Below, piece after piece: positions 1 to 8,233 of a stretch of 35,724 nucleotides of DNA. The notes under the pieces were generated by a model. The model had not been told where the DNA came from. It did no database searches and worked only from the letters and a program-made list of their open reading frames with translations. How positions within the stretch are numbered: the first letter of the stretch is position 1; every line of letters starts with the position of its first letter. This DNA comes from Candidatus Avelusimicrobium alvi (GTDB lineage: Bacteria > Elusimicrobiota > Elusimicrobia > Elusimicrobiales > Elusimicrobiaceae). The stretch spans positions 37,750 through 73,473 of the forward strand of contig DCTQ01000068.1 in assembly GCA_002329395.1 (NCBI GenBank), given 5' to 3'. The position numbers and the translations under genes are program-made.

Positions 1-895
1 CGGCTCGCACATTGTAAAAGAACTCGTTTCTTTGGGTCAGCGCGTAACCGTGGTGGATAATTTTTCGTCCGGCGCCGCGTCCAACCTGGCGGATGTAAAA
101 AAACACATCCGGCTGGTGGAGGCGGACGTGCGCGAACTGCCGGCCTTATTACAAGCGTTTAAAGGGGCGGATTATGTGTTGCACCACGCCGCGCTGGTGT
201 CCGTGCCGCGTTCGGTGGAGGAGCCGCTGGATACCTGGCGGATTAACGTAACGGGCACCGCCAACGTGCTGGAAGCCGCCCGGCGTACGGGTGTAAAGCG
301 CGTGGTGTTCGCATCTTCGTGCAGTGTATACGGCACGTCTTCCAAGCCGTGCAAAGAAACTAACCCCAAAAAACCCGGCTCTCCGTATGCGCTTTCCAAA
401 CAAATCGGCGAAGAACTCTGCCGCTTTTATACCGCCGTTTACGGGTTGGAAACCGTTTGTTTGTGTTATTTTAACGTGTACGGCCCGGGCCAGAACCCGC
501 ATGCGCCGTATTCGGCCGTCATCGCCAAATTTTTAGATCTCGCCCGCCGGGGCGAGACATTAAGCGTGGAGTGGGACGGCCGCCAAAGCCGCGATTTTAT
601 CGCGGTGGAGGACGTAGCCCGCGCCAATGTGCTGGCCGCCCGGAAAGGCAAACCCGGCGAGACGTACAACGTGGCGTTTGGCGGGAGCCATTCCCTGCTG
701 GCGCTCATCCGGCTGATTGAACGGATTTCGGGTAAAAAGCTGGCCCGCGTTTTTAAGCCCAAACGCGCGGGAGACGTGCGCACCTCTTCGGCGGATATTT
801 CCAAATTTAAACGCCTGGGTTTTACGCCCCGCGTGGCGTTAAAAGACGGCCTGCTCCGCCTGTGGCAAACCGCCGCCGCCCTTCCTAAAAACTAG
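1..895 (+). CDS. NAD-dependent nucleotide-sugar epimerase (GalE/WbpP-like), 5' truncated by window edge
   Basis: Short-chain dehydrogenase/reductase of the extended, epimerase type, expected to act on a UDP-sugar for surface polysaccharide. The frame is open to the left edge: codons from base 2 read GSHIVKEL, the end of the Rossmann glycine loop, so only about ten N-terminal residues are missing and the TTG at 32 is not the start. Visible motifs are VVDNFSSG (end of strand 2, adenine-ribose contact), SSCSVYG (catalytic Ser region), the Y-x3-K pair in SPYALSK, and NVYGPGQNPHAPYSAV with RDFIAVEDVA, which is most like UDP-GlcNAc/UDP-Glc 4-epimerases of the WbpP/Gne branch. The exact substrate cannot be read. 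It ends in TAG 33 bases before the promoter region of the next gene. Confidence 0.88.
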   Translation, partial: GSHIVKELVSLGQRVTVVDNFSSGAASNLADVKKHIRLVEADVRELPALLQAFKGADYVLHHAALVSVPRSVEEPLDTWRINVTGTANVLEAARRTGVKRVVFASSCSVYGTSSKPCKETNPKKPGSPYALSKQIGEELCRFYTAVYGLETVCLCYFNVYGPGQNPHAPYSAVIAKFLDLARRGETLSVEWDGRQSRDFIAVEDVARANVLAARKGKPGETYNVAFGGSHSLLALIRLIERISGKKLARVFKPKRAGDVRTSSADISKFKRLGFTPRVALKDGLLRLWQTAAALPKN

Positions 896-929
896 CCCTT
901 TTGAAAGTGTTTCCCGCGTCCTTGCAATA

Positions 930-938
930 TGGTATATT
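930..938 (+). promoter_or_regulatory. Extended -10 promoter for the alcohol dehydrogenase
   Basis: TG-G-TATATT is an extended -10 element 39 bases before the ATG at 977. No good -35 lies 16-18 bp upstream, which is usual for extended -10 promoters. The same TGnTAnnnT pattern recurs before many genes in this window. Confidence 0.45.
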
Positions 939-976
939 TAAAGAGATGGAAGTACCATATTAAAGGAGGGGAATTT

Positions 977-2191
977 ATGTGGGAAAAAGACATTAATATT
1001 AACGAAGTACGCGAGATCCGCAGCCGCACGCTGGTTTATTTCGGCGTGGGCGCGATTGCGAAAATCTCGGATATTTGCAAAGATTTAAAAGCCCGGGGGA
1101 TCAGTAAACTTATCGTGATGACGGGCCGCGGCGCCTACAAAAAAACGGGCGCGTGGGACCACGTTACCAAAGCGTTTGCGGAGAACGGCATTACCTACGT
1201 CCATTACGACCAGGTAACCCCGAACCCGAATACGCACCACGTCAACGAAGCCGCCAAAATGGCCGCCGATTTCGGCGCGCAGGCGATGCTGGCCATTGGC
1301 GGCGGTTCCGCCATTGACGCGGGCAAAAGCGTGGCTATTTTGATGAAAAATCCGGGCAAGACGGCCGAAGAACTCTACGAGTTCCAGTTTACGCCGACCG
1401 AAGCCGCGCCCATCATCGCCATCAACCTGACGCACGGCACCGGCTCCGAAGCCAACCGCTTTGCCGTGGTGAGCATTGAAGAAAAGAACTTCAAACCCGC
1501 CATCGCGTACGACTGCATCTATCCGCTCTACTCCATTGACGACCCGGCCCTGATGACGGGCTTGGCCGAAAACCAGACCCGCTACGTATCCATTGACGCG
1601 GTGAACCACGTGGTGGAAGCCTCCACCACCAAGGCCACCTCGCCTTATGCGATTGATTTGGCTATTTCCGTCGTAAAGCTGGTGGCGGAATACCTGCCCG
1701 TAGCGCTGAAAGACCCGAACAATCTGGAAGCGCGCTACTTCCTGGCTTATGCGGCGTTGATTGCCGGCATCAGCTTTGACAACGGCCTCCTGCACTACAC
1801 GCACGCCCTGGAGCATCCGCTTTCCGGCGTGAACCCGAACCTGACGCACGGCTTGGGCCTGGCGATGCTGCTGCCCGCCGTTATCAAGAACATCTATGCC
1901 GCCAAACCGGCTACGCTGGCCGATGTGCTGGCTCCCATCGTGCCCGGCCTGACCGGCTGCCCCTGCGAAGCCGACAAAGTGGCCCAGGGCGTGGAAAAAT
2001 GGCTGTTCTCCGTGGGTTCTACGCATAAACTGGAAGACGAAGGCTTCAAAGCCGAAGACGTGGACAAGCTGGTTGACCTGGCTTTCAACACGCCGTCTTT
2101 GGGCGGACTGTTGGGTATTGCTCCGACGGAAGCCACCAAAGAATCGGTCCGCGCGATTTATACCGAATCGCTCAAACCGTACAATAAATAA
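977..2191 (+). CDS. Iron-containing (type III) alcohol dehydrogenase
   Basis: NAD(P)H-dependent dehydrogenase of the iron-activated family, 404 residues, the usual length. It probably interconverts an aldehyde and an alcohol, for example in fermentative ethanol production, in the cytoplasm. The coenzyme loop is IGGGSAIDAGK (about 107-117), followed by HGTGSEAN (153-160). Likely metal ligands are D207, H211, H276 (or H280) and H291 in DAVNH, HALEH and THGLGLAM. The ATG at 977 is preferred over an in-frame start at 929 because a strong AAAGGAGGGG site sits just before it, while 929 has none and lies upstream of the -10 element's expected transcript start. It stands alone between a promoter and a bidirectional terminator. 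The substrate is not determinable from sequence. Confidence 0.92.
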   Translation: MWEKDININEVREIRSRTLVYFGVGAIAKISDICKDLKARGISKLIVMTGRGAYKKTGAWDHVTKAFAENGITYVHYDQVTPNPNTHHVNEAAKMAADFGAQAMLAIGGGSAIDAGKSVAILMKNPGKTAEELYEFQFTPTEAAPIIAINLTHGTGSEANRFAVVSIEEKNFKPAIAYDCIYPLYSIDDPALMTGLAENQTRYVSIDAVNHVVEASTTKATSPYAIDLAISVVKLVAEYLPVALKDPNNLEARYFLAYAALIAGISFDNGLLHYTHALEHPLSGVNPNLTHGLGLAMLLPAVIKNIYAAKPATLADVLAPIVPGLTGCPCEADKVAQGVEKWLFSVGSTHKLEDEGFKAEDVDKLVDLAFNTPSLGGLLGIAPTEATKESVRAIYTESLKPYNK

Positions 2192-2205
2192 GTATTTGGA
2201 AGGGA

Positions 2206-2235
2206 AAAAGCCCCGGTCTTTCGGCCGGGGCTTTT
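2206..2235. terminator. Bidirectional intrinsic terminator
   Basis: Perfect 11-bp stem, AAAAGCCCCGG / CCGGGGCTTTT, around an 8-base loop, with A and T runs at both ends. It serves both the dehydrogenase and the convergent helicase gene. Confidence 0.9.
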
Positions 2236-2253
2236 GGTTTGTAAAAAGGGATA

Positions 2254-3567
2254 TTATTTTAAAATGCGGTTTCCGCGCACGTATTCAAAAAATTGTTTGA
2301 CGCGCGCGTCGCACAGAACGTCTTTGACGGAAATGTCCTTTTTTAAATGCACGCCGGCCAGCGTGCGGCAGCGGCTGAGGGCGACATACGTCTGCCCCGG
2401 CGCAAACGCGCCGCGCCCGATGTCCAGGTAAATGCTGTCAAACGTCAGCCCCTGGGATTTGTGGATGGTAATCGCCCAGGCCAGTTTTAACGGATATTGT
2501 TTGAAAAACCCTTTCACTTTGGGCTGGAGTTTTTGCGAAAGCGCGTTAAATTCGTAGCGTACGTCTTCCCACACGTGCGGTTCCACCTGGTACACGCAGC
2601 CGTTCAGCTCCACCTTAATAAAATCCGGCCCCAAATCGTAGACGGTGCCGATATCGCCGTTTACCCAGTTGTCGTCATTTACCAGCATCATAATTTTGGC
2701 GCCTTTTTTCAGGCGAAGCACCTGTTCTGCGGGCGTGGTTTTGTTCCGGAAAGATTCGTCCGCCGTGGCGGTGTAAGTAAACTCCCGCCCCGGCAGCATG
2801 GACAGGTAATGCACGTTGCGCCAGGCCGCGTCGCGGTTGGTGGGCGCGAGGATGATGCTCCCGTCAAATTTTTCCGGCAGTTCAAAGGTTTTTCGGGTGT
2901 TTAACAAGGCGTCCAGTTCGGGCTGGGTTACCTGCCCTTCACGGATGAGGTTTAAAAGACGCGCGAAATCCGGGTCGGCTTTCTGGCGGAAAATGCGCCG
3001 CAGTTCAAACACCTCGGTCGGCAGGCGGCGCAGCACGTGGGCTTCAAAAAAATACGGGCTGGGGTAAACCTCGCGGAAATAGTCAAACAGTCCGCCGGAA
3101 GCCTGTTCCTCCACGGGCGGCAGCTGGAATAAATCGCCGAACAGCACGATTTTTTTCCCGCCGAACGGTTCCTGCGAGTGGGTGGAAATTTGCAGGATAT
3201 GGTCTATGGCGTCCAGCAGATCGGCGCGGAGCATGGAGGCTTCGTCAATGATGATGGTGTCCACCGCGTCCACGGTTTTGCGCGGCAGGCGTTTTAGATT
3301 GGCTTTATCCAGCAGGTTGCCGGGTTTTAAGTGAAAAAACGAATGAACGGTTTGCCCGCGCACATTGATGGCCGCCAGCCCCGTGGTGGCCAGCACCACG
3401 GTGTTTTGTGCGGAATGCCGGGCGAAATACCGAAGAAGCGTGGTCTTGCCCGTGCCGGCGCGCCCCGTGATAAAAATGAGAGGTTTGACGGGCGGCTGGG
3501 ATTCCAAGAGGGTTAACGCGTCTTTGAATTCGTCGGTCAGGATGATTTCCGGTTTGCTTGCGGACAT
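2254..3567 (-). CDS. PIF1/RecD2-like superfamily 1 DNA helicase
   Basis: ATP-dependent 5'-3' type DNA helicase of the PIF1-like group, 437 residues. Walker A is GRAGTGKTT (35-43) and Walker B is IIIDEAS (105-111). The SF1 motif III region reads LFGDLFQLPPV. Late motifs are ITIHKSQGLTF and YVALSRCR, which form the UvrD_C_2-type end of PIF1 and RecD2 proteins. The N-terminus is short, so there is no extra RecD2 domain. Probable roles are replication-fork or G-quadruplex maintenance; the specific role is inference. The ATG at 3567 follows a TATAAT box by only five bases and has no Shine-Dalgarno site, so the mRNA is probably leaderless. It is divergent from zupT, with only 79 bp between the two ATGs. 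Confidence 0.88.
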   Translation of the reverse strand: MSASKPEIILTDEFKDALTLLESQPPVKPLIFITGRAGTGKTTLLRYFARHSAQNTVVLATTGLAAINVRGQTVHSFFHLKPGNLLDKANLKRLPRKTVDAVDTIIIDEASMLRADLLDAIDHILQISTHSQEPFGGKKIVLFGDLFQLPPVEEQASGGLFDYFREVYPSPYFFEAHVLRRLPTEVFELRRIFRQKADPDFARLLNLIREGQVTQPELDALLNTRKTFELPEKFDGSIILAPTNRDAAWRNVHYLSMLPGREFTYTATADESFRNKTTPAEQVLRLKKGAKIMMLVNDDNWVNGDIGTVYDLGPDFIKVELNGCVYQVEPHVWEDVRYEFNALSQKLQPKVKGFFKQYPLKLAWAITIHKSQGLTFDSIYLDIGRGAFAPGQTYVALSRCRTLAGVHLKKDISVKDVLCDARVKQFFEYVRGNRILK

Positions 3568-3572
3568 ACTTT

Positions 3573-3581
3573 ATTATAGCA
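3573..3581 (-). promoter_or_regulatory. Extended -10 promoter of the helicase gene, leaderless type
   Basis: On the minus strand it reads TGC-TATAAT, a perfect extended -10. Only five bases separate the box from the ATG at 3567-3565, so the transcript should begin at or within a base or two of the start codon. Confidence 0.6.
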
Positions 3582-3632
3582 ATTAAACACTCCGGGGCTG
3601 TGGCGGCTGTGTTCTTTACGTGCGGTCTTTTT

Positions 3633-3640
3633 TGTATAGT
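3633..3640 (+). promoter_or_regulatory. -10 promoter of zupT, leaderless type
   Basis: TATAGT (3635-3640) ends six bases before the ATG at 3647. The expected transcription start, about seven bases after the box, is the A of the ATG. There is no ribosome binding site. Confidence 0.5.
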
Positions 3641-3646
3641 ATATAT

Positions 3647-4420
3647 ATGGACCAATCCGTTTTGACCGCTCTTCTGTTGAGCTTTCTGGCCGGGGCCGCC
3701 ACCTCTGTCGGCGGCGCGCTGGCGTTTGTAATTAAAAAGGAAAATCTGTCCGTCCTGTCGCTGGGGCTGGGGTTTTCCGCGGGCGTGATGATTTACGTCT
3801 CTTTTATGGAAATTCTGCCGCAGGCTACACACTCTCTTTCCGCCCTCTACGGAGATAAACCCGGCGCGTGGATGAGCACGGGCATATTTTTTGCGGGTGT
3901 CGTCATTGCGTGGCTGATTGACACGCTGCTCCCTTCCCACCACGTGGAAGAACACACGCTGGATAAATCCGCCAAACTAAAACATTTGGGGATGTTCACC
4001 GCGCTCGCGCTGGCGATTCATAACTTTCCGGAAGGGCTGGCCACATTTATGGCGTCTATGCAGGACGCCACGCTGGGCGTTTCCATCGCCGTGGCGGTGG
4101 CGATTCACAACATCCCGGAAGGCGTGGCCGTCGCGCTTCCCGTGTATCATTCCACGGGCAGCCGTTCCAAAGCGTTTTGGTACAGCGCCGGGTCCGGCAT
4201 GGCCGAACCCGTCGGGGCCGTGTTGGGGTTTTTCCTGCTGCGCTCGGTATTGCACGACGCGGCGTTTGGCGTGATGTTTGCGCTTATCGCCGGGATTATG
4301 ATTTACATCGCGCTGGACGAGCTGCTTCCCACCGCGCATGAATACGGGGACGGGCATAAAGTCATCTGGGGCGTGCTGGGCGGGATGATGATTATGGCGC
4401 TTTCGCTGTTATTGTTTTAA
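3647..4420 (+). CDS. zupT: ZIP-family divalent metal transporter ZupT
   Basis: Inner-membrane uptake transporter for zinc and other divalent metals, 257 residues with about eight membrane segments. The two family signatures are intact: HNFPEG (125-130) and HNIPEG (154-159) in helices IV and V, which form the binuclear metal site. SGMAEPVG follows in the next helix. There is a His-rich loop, HHVEEH, near residues 98-103, as in many ZIP proteins. A GTG at 3620 would add nine residues, but it lies upstream of the -10 box, so the ATG at 3647 is chosen. It is followed by a strong terminator. Confidence 0.92.
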   Translation: MDQSVLTALLLSFLAGAATSVGGALAFVIKKENLSVLSLGLGFSAGVMIYVSFMEILPQATHSLSALYGDKPGAWMSTGIFFAGVVIAWLIDTLLPSHHVEEHTLDKSAKLKHLGMFTALALAIHNFPEGLATFMASMQDATLGVSIAVAVAIHNIPEGVAVALPVYHSTGSRSKAFWYSAGSGMAEPVGAVLGFFLLRSVLHDAAFGVMFALIAGIMIYIALDELLPTAHEYGDGHKVIWGVLGGMMIMALSLLLF

Positions 4421-4431
4421 GCCGGCAGACA

Positions 4432-4462
4432 AAAAAAGCCCCCGTCAACCGGGGGCTTTTTT
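4432..4462. terminator. Bidirectional intrinsic terminator
   Basis: A-rich run, then GCCCCCG / CGGGGGC with loop TCAAC, then T-rich run. It sits between the convergent zupT and the membrane-protein gene. Confidence 0.9.
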
Positions 4463-4475
4463 ATGTATGCAAATG

Positions 4476-5234
4476 TTAGAAAATAAGCGGAGCCAGTACG
4501 AACGATATCATAATCCCCAGCGAGTAGCTGGTTACGTTGATGGTAACGCTGAGCATCAGCGAATCGTACAGGGAAATGCGTTTGCGGTTTATCAGCCCGA
4601 TGATAAGGGCTTCGGCCAGTACGCAGAAAATCCATAAAACCGCCGTCTCCTTAAAATAACGCGCCAAAAACAGCCACGATACGGCGGTGGTCAGCAGATT
4701 GGCAACGGCTACGCTGTATAAGATAGTAAAACTTTTTTCGGTATACGAAAGATACGCCGCCGCGGCCAGCAGTTCAAGCACTAAAATGATGATGAGGGAA
4801 ATCCACGCGTCCCGGCGGACCCAGGAGCCGGTATCCGGCGCGGCCGACGAGGGTTCCACCTGCAGGCTGTCTTCGTTTACATACACGTTAAAGCGCGAGC
4901 GCAGGGTGTCGGGCGAGGCAAAAACATTGCTTTCGCGTTTGGTGCCGTCCGTAAACGCGATGATGAGCTTTTGGTAATTGTCGTATTCGTAGGCGATGGA
5001 GAAACATTCCCCGGCCGAGCAGTACAGCTTTTGCAGCCCGTATACGCCCAGGGGTTTGCTGTCAAAACACTGGTTGTCTTCGCACTGGATTTGTTCGCTG
5101 TGCAAAGGGTCAATAAGCGGCTTGGAAGGCGTGTTGTAGATGAACGAAAACTCCATTTCCGGCTTGGGGGAAACGTCCGCCCACAGCGGCGAAAACAAGC
5201 AGAAAAAAAGCGGCAGCAAAAGTAATTTTTTCAT
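4476..5234 (-). CDS. Hypothetical exported protein with a C-terminal four-helix membrane domain
   Basis: Family not recognised, 252 residues. A signal peptide (MKKLLLLPLFFCLFSPLWA) is followed by an extracytoplasmic domain of about 120 residues. That domain has two matched cysteine pairs, C51-x4-C56 and C72-x4-C77, which probably form disulfides. Then come four predicted membrane helices, starting near residues 145, 170, 196 and 230. The start is supported by a GAGAG site nine bases upstream and by the leading signal peptide. The layout (sensor-like periplasmic domain plus a small membrane bundle) suggests an envelope role, but nothing shows what it does. It is convergent with zupT and divergent from the aminopeptidase. 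Confidence 0.75.
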   Translation of the reverse strand: MKKLLLLPLFFCLFSPLWADVSPKPEMEFSFIYNTPSKPLIDPLHSEQIQCEDNQCFDSKPLGVYGLQKLYCSAGECFSIAYEYDNYQKLIIAFTDGTKRESNVFASPDTLRSRFNVYVNEDSLQVEPSSAAPDTGSWVRRDAWISLIIILVLELLAAAAYLSYTEKSFTILYSVAVANLLTTAVSWLFLARYFKETAVLWIFCVLAEALIIGLINRKRISLYDSLMLSVTINVTSYSLGIMISFVLAPLIF

Positions 5235-5262
5235 TTTTTTCTCTCGGTATTCTTTATTTTGT

Positions 5263-5271
5263 ATTATAACA
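5263..5271 (-). promoter_or_regulatory. Extended -10 promoter of the membrane-protein gene
   Basis: On the minus strand it reads TGT-TATAAT, a perfect extended -10 box. The transcript would start near 5256, giving a leader of about 22 bases that carries a GAGAG ribosome binding site. Confidence 0.55.
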
Positions 5272-5296
5272 TTAATGAAGTAAAGGGGGAATGAAA

Positions 5297-6502
5297 ATGT
5301 TTTTTACCAAAACGCAAAACGAAAAATACGCCGATGTAATGATTTGGGCCCTGCAAACCGCCCGCCGGAACGGCAAGTTTAAACCGTACGACGCCGTCCT
5401 GCTGCGAAGCGACCTGGCCGCCCTGCCGCTGGCCCGGGCGGTGTACGGCAAACTGATTGCCCTGCGCTATAACGTGATTACGCGCTTCAACGCGCCGGAA
5501 GCCTTTTCCAAGGAATTTTATCAACGCGCGGACGATAAACAGCTGGCGTTTGTGGCGGCTGGGGAAAAGGAATTTCAGGGCGGCATCAACGGCTTGATTT
5601 CCCTGCGCGCGCCGGAAGATTTGACGCATTTAAAAAGCGTGGATCCCGCCCGCATTGCCAAAAGCGCGGTGGCGCACAAACCCCTGCGCGAAATTTTGGA
5701 CGTGCGCGAACAAAAGGGGCTCTTTTCCTGGACTTTGTGCAATTATCCGACGGAGGAGCTCGCCAAGCGGGCCGGGCTTTCCGTTAAAGAATACGCCGGG
5801 CAGATTGCGCGCGCCTGCTTTTTAAACGAAAAGGACCCCGTCAAAAAATGGAAGGAAGTTACCAAACAGATTACCGAAATCGGCGCGTGGCTTTCTTCTC
5901 TGCCCATCCGCACCCTGCGCGTGGAATCGGCGCATATGGATTTTGAGGTGCTCTTGGGCGAAAAACGCAAATTTATCGCGGGCGGCGGCTGTAACGTGCC
6001 TTCGTTTGAAATTTTCACCTCGCCCGACTGGCGCGGCACGCGCGGCGTATATTTTGCGGATTTGTCTTCTTACCGCAGCGGCAATTACGTCAAAGGCGTG
6101 CGGCTGGAATTTAAAGACGGCCGCGCCGTAAAAGCCGGCGCCGAACAGGGCGGCGAATTTGTACGCAAAATGCTGGCGATGGACAGAGGCGCGGCGCAAA
6201 TCGGCGAGTTTTCGCTTACCGACCGCCGGTTTTCCAAAATCACCAAATTTATGGCCGATATTTTGTATGACGAAAACTTCGGCGGCAAATTCGGCAACTG
6301 CCACGTAGCCGTGGGCGCAAGTTATGCGGACACATTTTCCGGCCCGCAGGCCAGGCTGGATAAAAAGCTGAAGGAAAAACTCGGTTTTAACGATTCTTCC
6401 CTGCATTGGGATTTGATTAACACCGAGGATAAAACCGTTACCGCCCGCTTAAAAGACGGTTCCAGCGCGGTTATCTACGAAAAAGGCCAATTCCGCTATT
6501 AA
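5297..6502 (+). CDS. M29-family metallo-aminopeptidase
   Basis: Broad-specificity cytoplasmic exopeptidase with a two-metal (Co/Zn) site, 401 residues from this start, the usual family length. The M29 ligand set can be placed by spacing: E238 (PSFEIF), E304 (IGEFSL), H336 (NCHVAVG), catalytic Tyr Y343 (ASY), H370 and D372 (LHWD). The two Glu are 66 residues apart, as in AmpII/AmpS. The ATG at 5297 is preferred over the ATG at 5291 because the AGGGGG site (5284-5289) is seven bases from 5297 but only one from 5291. It probably recycles peptides; there is no operon partner. Confidence 0.88.
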   Translation: MFFTKTQNEKYADVMIWALQTARRNGKFKPYDAVLLRSDLAALPLARAVYGKLIALRYNVITRFNAPEAFSKEFYQRADDKQLAFVAAGEKEFQGGINGLISLRAPEDLTHLKSVDPARIAKSAVAHKPLREILDVREQKGLFSWTLCNYPTEELAKRAGLSVKEYAGQIARACFLNEKDPVKKWKEVTKQITEIGAWLSSLPIRTLRVESAHMDFEVLLGEKRKFIAGGGCNVPSFEIFTSPDWRGTRGVYFADLSSYRSGNYVKGVRLEFKDGRAVKAGAEQGGEFVRKMLAMDRGAAQIGEFSLTDRRFSKITKFMADILYDENFGGKFGNCHVAVGASYADTFSGPQARLDKKLKEKLGFNDSSLHWDLINTEDKTVTARLKDGSSAVIYEKGQFRY

Positions 6503-6517
6503 TCTCTGCTGTGTATA

Positions 6518-6553
6518 GGCCATAAGACCCACAAAAAGGTGGGTCTTATGGCC
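6518..6553 (+). terminator. Long hairpin, probable terminator of the aminopeptidase gene
   Basis: A perfect 15-bp inverted repeat (GGCCATAAGACCCAC and its complement) surrounds a six-base loop, 16 bases after the stop codon. The T-run after it is weak (CTTGTTG), so it could also be an mRNA-stabilising hairpin. Confidence 0.6.
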
Positions 6554-6554
6554 C

Positions 6555-6583
6555 TTGTTGCGTGCATACAGATTGTTTAAACT
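6555..6583 (+). promoter_or_regulatory. Candidate promoter of the duplicated secreted protein
   Basis: TTGTTG, a 17-bp spacer, then TAAACT. It sits between the preceding hairpin and the AAAGGAG ribosome binding site of the gene at 6620. Weak match to consensus. Confidence 0.35.
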
Positions 6584-6619
6584 AAAAATATAGATGTTAC
6601 TTTACCAAAGGAGTTTAAC

Positions 6620-7429
6620 ATGAAGAAACTGATGATGTTGGTGGCCCTATCCGTTTTAACCCCTTGTGTATTTGCGCAGTCTTCCGTAAACACCGCCGCT
6701 ATCCAGCGCGCGGCCAAAGCCGGAAAAGACAGCAAAGCGGCCCGCGTGGAAACCCTTTCCAAGCGCGTACTGGCCGAATTGGAATCCTTCCGCAAGCAGG
6801 CGTATAAGTGGGAGTATTACGAAGCGAATTATATGTTCCAGTCCATGGACGGCCTGCGTGAGAGCTATATGGCGCTGCGCGCGGAATCTGTCCCGGCGGC
6901 CCGCAAGGTGGCGCCGAAGGTCAATGAGCCTGTATTTGTGGCGAACGGCAGAACCCAAATTAAGGTGGAAGATTATTTGCGTATGGAAACGGTCAGCCTG
7001 TGGCAGAGCGAACAGGTGAAATTTGACGCGTTCCACGATGCGCTGGCGGAAGACCTGGCCGTTGCGAAAGCGCAAGCCGCCGCGAAGAAAGCGGACTCCG
7101 CCGCGGAAGAGCAAGCCGCCGCCGCTTTGCCGGAAGATTTTAAAAACGGGCTGGAAAGCTTCCGCGCCTATGTGCAGCAATCTAAAACCTTCAATTCCAA
7201 CTTCGTCTTGCAGAGCATGATGAACGCGATGGACGCGTTTAACGCGAATTTGAAAAAGGACCCGAAATCCGGCCCGGCTATGGCGAAAGAATTTGTCAAA
7301 CCGATTCAAGCCGGCTGGGGTACCGTGGTGGATCCGGTGGCCTTTATTAACGACCATGCCTGCGAAGTCTGGCCGATTCAGGAGGATTTGTATAACTTTA
7401 GAGACCAGTTGGTAAGACTTTCCCGCTGA
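6620..7429 (+). CDS. Secreted protein with an internal tandem duplication, function unknown
   Basis: 269 residues, not recognised. A signal peptide ends at CVFAQ (about residue 20) and the rest is soluble and helical, so it is probably periplasmic. Two segments match each other: residues about 53-87 (LESFRKQ, later MFQSM, then a Leu/Arg-rich helix) and about 178-212 (LESFRAY, later VLQSM, then a similar helix). Both share LESFR, an aromatic-Asn pair and QSM at the same spacing, which points to an ancestral gene duplication. An Ala/Lys-rich stretch (148-170) links the halves. The start is fixed by AAAGGAG nine bases upstream. It is monocistronic, with its own terminator. Confidence 0.75.
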   Translation: MKKLMMLVALSVLTPCVFAQSSVNTAAIQRAAKAGKDSKAARVETLSKRVLAELESFRKQAYKWEYYEANYMFQSMDGLRESYMALRAESVPAARKVAPKVNEPVFVANGRTQIKVEDYLRMETVSLWQSEQVKFDAFHDALAEDLAVAKAQAAAKKADSAAEEQAAAALPEDFKNGLESFRAYVQQSKTFNSNFVLQSMMNAMDAFNANLKKDPKSGPAMAKEFVKPIQAGWGTVVDPVAFINDHACEVWPIQEDLYNFRDQLVRLSR

Positions 7430-7448
7430 TTTCCTGGCACCGATTATT

Positions 7449-7480
7449 AAAAACTCCCGGGTCAAAACCCGGGAGTTTTT
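7449..7480 (+). terminator. Intrinsic terminator
   Basis: AAAAACTCCCGGGT / ACCCGGGAGTTTTT with a four-base loop, 20 bases after the stop of the secreted protein. Confidence 0.92.
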
Positions 7481-7531
7481 GTCTGTCCGGCTGGAAAAGC
7501 GGGCGGGATAAATGCGGAAATACGGCCCATA

Positions 7532-7557
7532 AAAAACGCGCCGGAAAGGCGCGTTGG
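7532..7557 (-). terminator. Intrinsic terminator of the nrd locus
   Basis: AACGCGCC / GGCGCGTT stem with a five-base loop. Read on the minus strand it is followed by a run of U, 22 bases beyond the nrdG stop. Confidence 0.8.
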
Positions 7558-7579
7558 GTAAATTGGAAGAAGCGGGGAA

Positions 7580-8203
7580 TTAAATTTCCTGATGGAGCAC
7601 TTTTAAGGCGGCTTTTTCTTTGGCGACGGGCAGGCATTCCTGCACGCGGAAATGTTTGCCGTCCACGCTTTGCGAGATGGCGGCGATATCCGCATCCGTC
7701 AGCACTTCTTTATCATACGTGGTGCGAAATTCGTATCCCAGGCCGCTTTGGCGGATTAAATCCATGGATTCGCGCAGTACGGCGGGGTTGAATTCCACGC
7801 CCGTAATCAGCGCGTATTTGTCCAGCGGGGCCTTTAAATCCATGGCGATAAAGTCCACCAGCTTGTCCTGAATTAATTGTTTGAGCATATCGGGCCGGGT
7901 GCCGTTGGTGTCCAGCTTAACGGCGTAGCCCATGGCTTTTAATTTGGCTAAAAATTGGGGCAAATCTTCGTGCAGGGTAGGCTCCCCGCCGGATACCACA
8001 ACGCCCTCCAGGGTGCCCTGGCGGCGTTTTAAAAAGGCGTCTATTTCCTCTTCGGCAACGGGTTCGGCGAACAGGTGCGGATACACCAGCTCCGGGTTGT
8101 GGCAGTAGCGGCAGCGGAAATTGCACCCTTGGGTGAATACCACCGCGGCCGGCCGGCCCGGAAAGTCAATCAGTGTAAATTTAATCAGTCCGCCTATTTT
8201 CAT
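7580..8203 (-). CDS. nrdG: Anaerobic ribonucleotide reductase activating protein (radical SAM)
   Basis: Radical-SAM enzyme, 207 residues, that uses a 4Fe-4S cluster and S-adenosylmethionine to place the glycyl radical on the class III reductase. The cluster motif is C27-x3-C31-x2-C34 (CNFRCRYC), followed by VVSGGEPTL, the SAM-binding GGE motif. The N-terminal GGLIKFTLIDFPG is typical of the NrdG/pyruvate-formate-lyase-activase group. It lies 30 bases downstream of the small glycyl-radical protein and one gene after nrdD, which supports NrdG rather than another activase. Its partner Gly is probably not on NrdD itself but on the 70-residue protein just upstream. Confidence 0.93.
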   Translation of the reverse strand: MKIGGLIKFTLIDFPGRPAAVVFTQGCNFRCRYCHNPELVYPHLFAEPVAEEEIDAFLKRRQGTLEGVVVSGGEPTLHEDLPQFLAKLKAMGYAVKLDTNGTRPDMLKQLIQDKLVDFIAMDLKAPLDKYALITGVEFNPAVLRESMDLIRQSGLGYEFRTTYDKEVLTDADIAAISQSVDGKHFRVQECLPVAKEKAALKVLHQEI

Positions 8204-8233
8204 GCCGGAACCCGTTGCAGAATAAGAGAAAAC

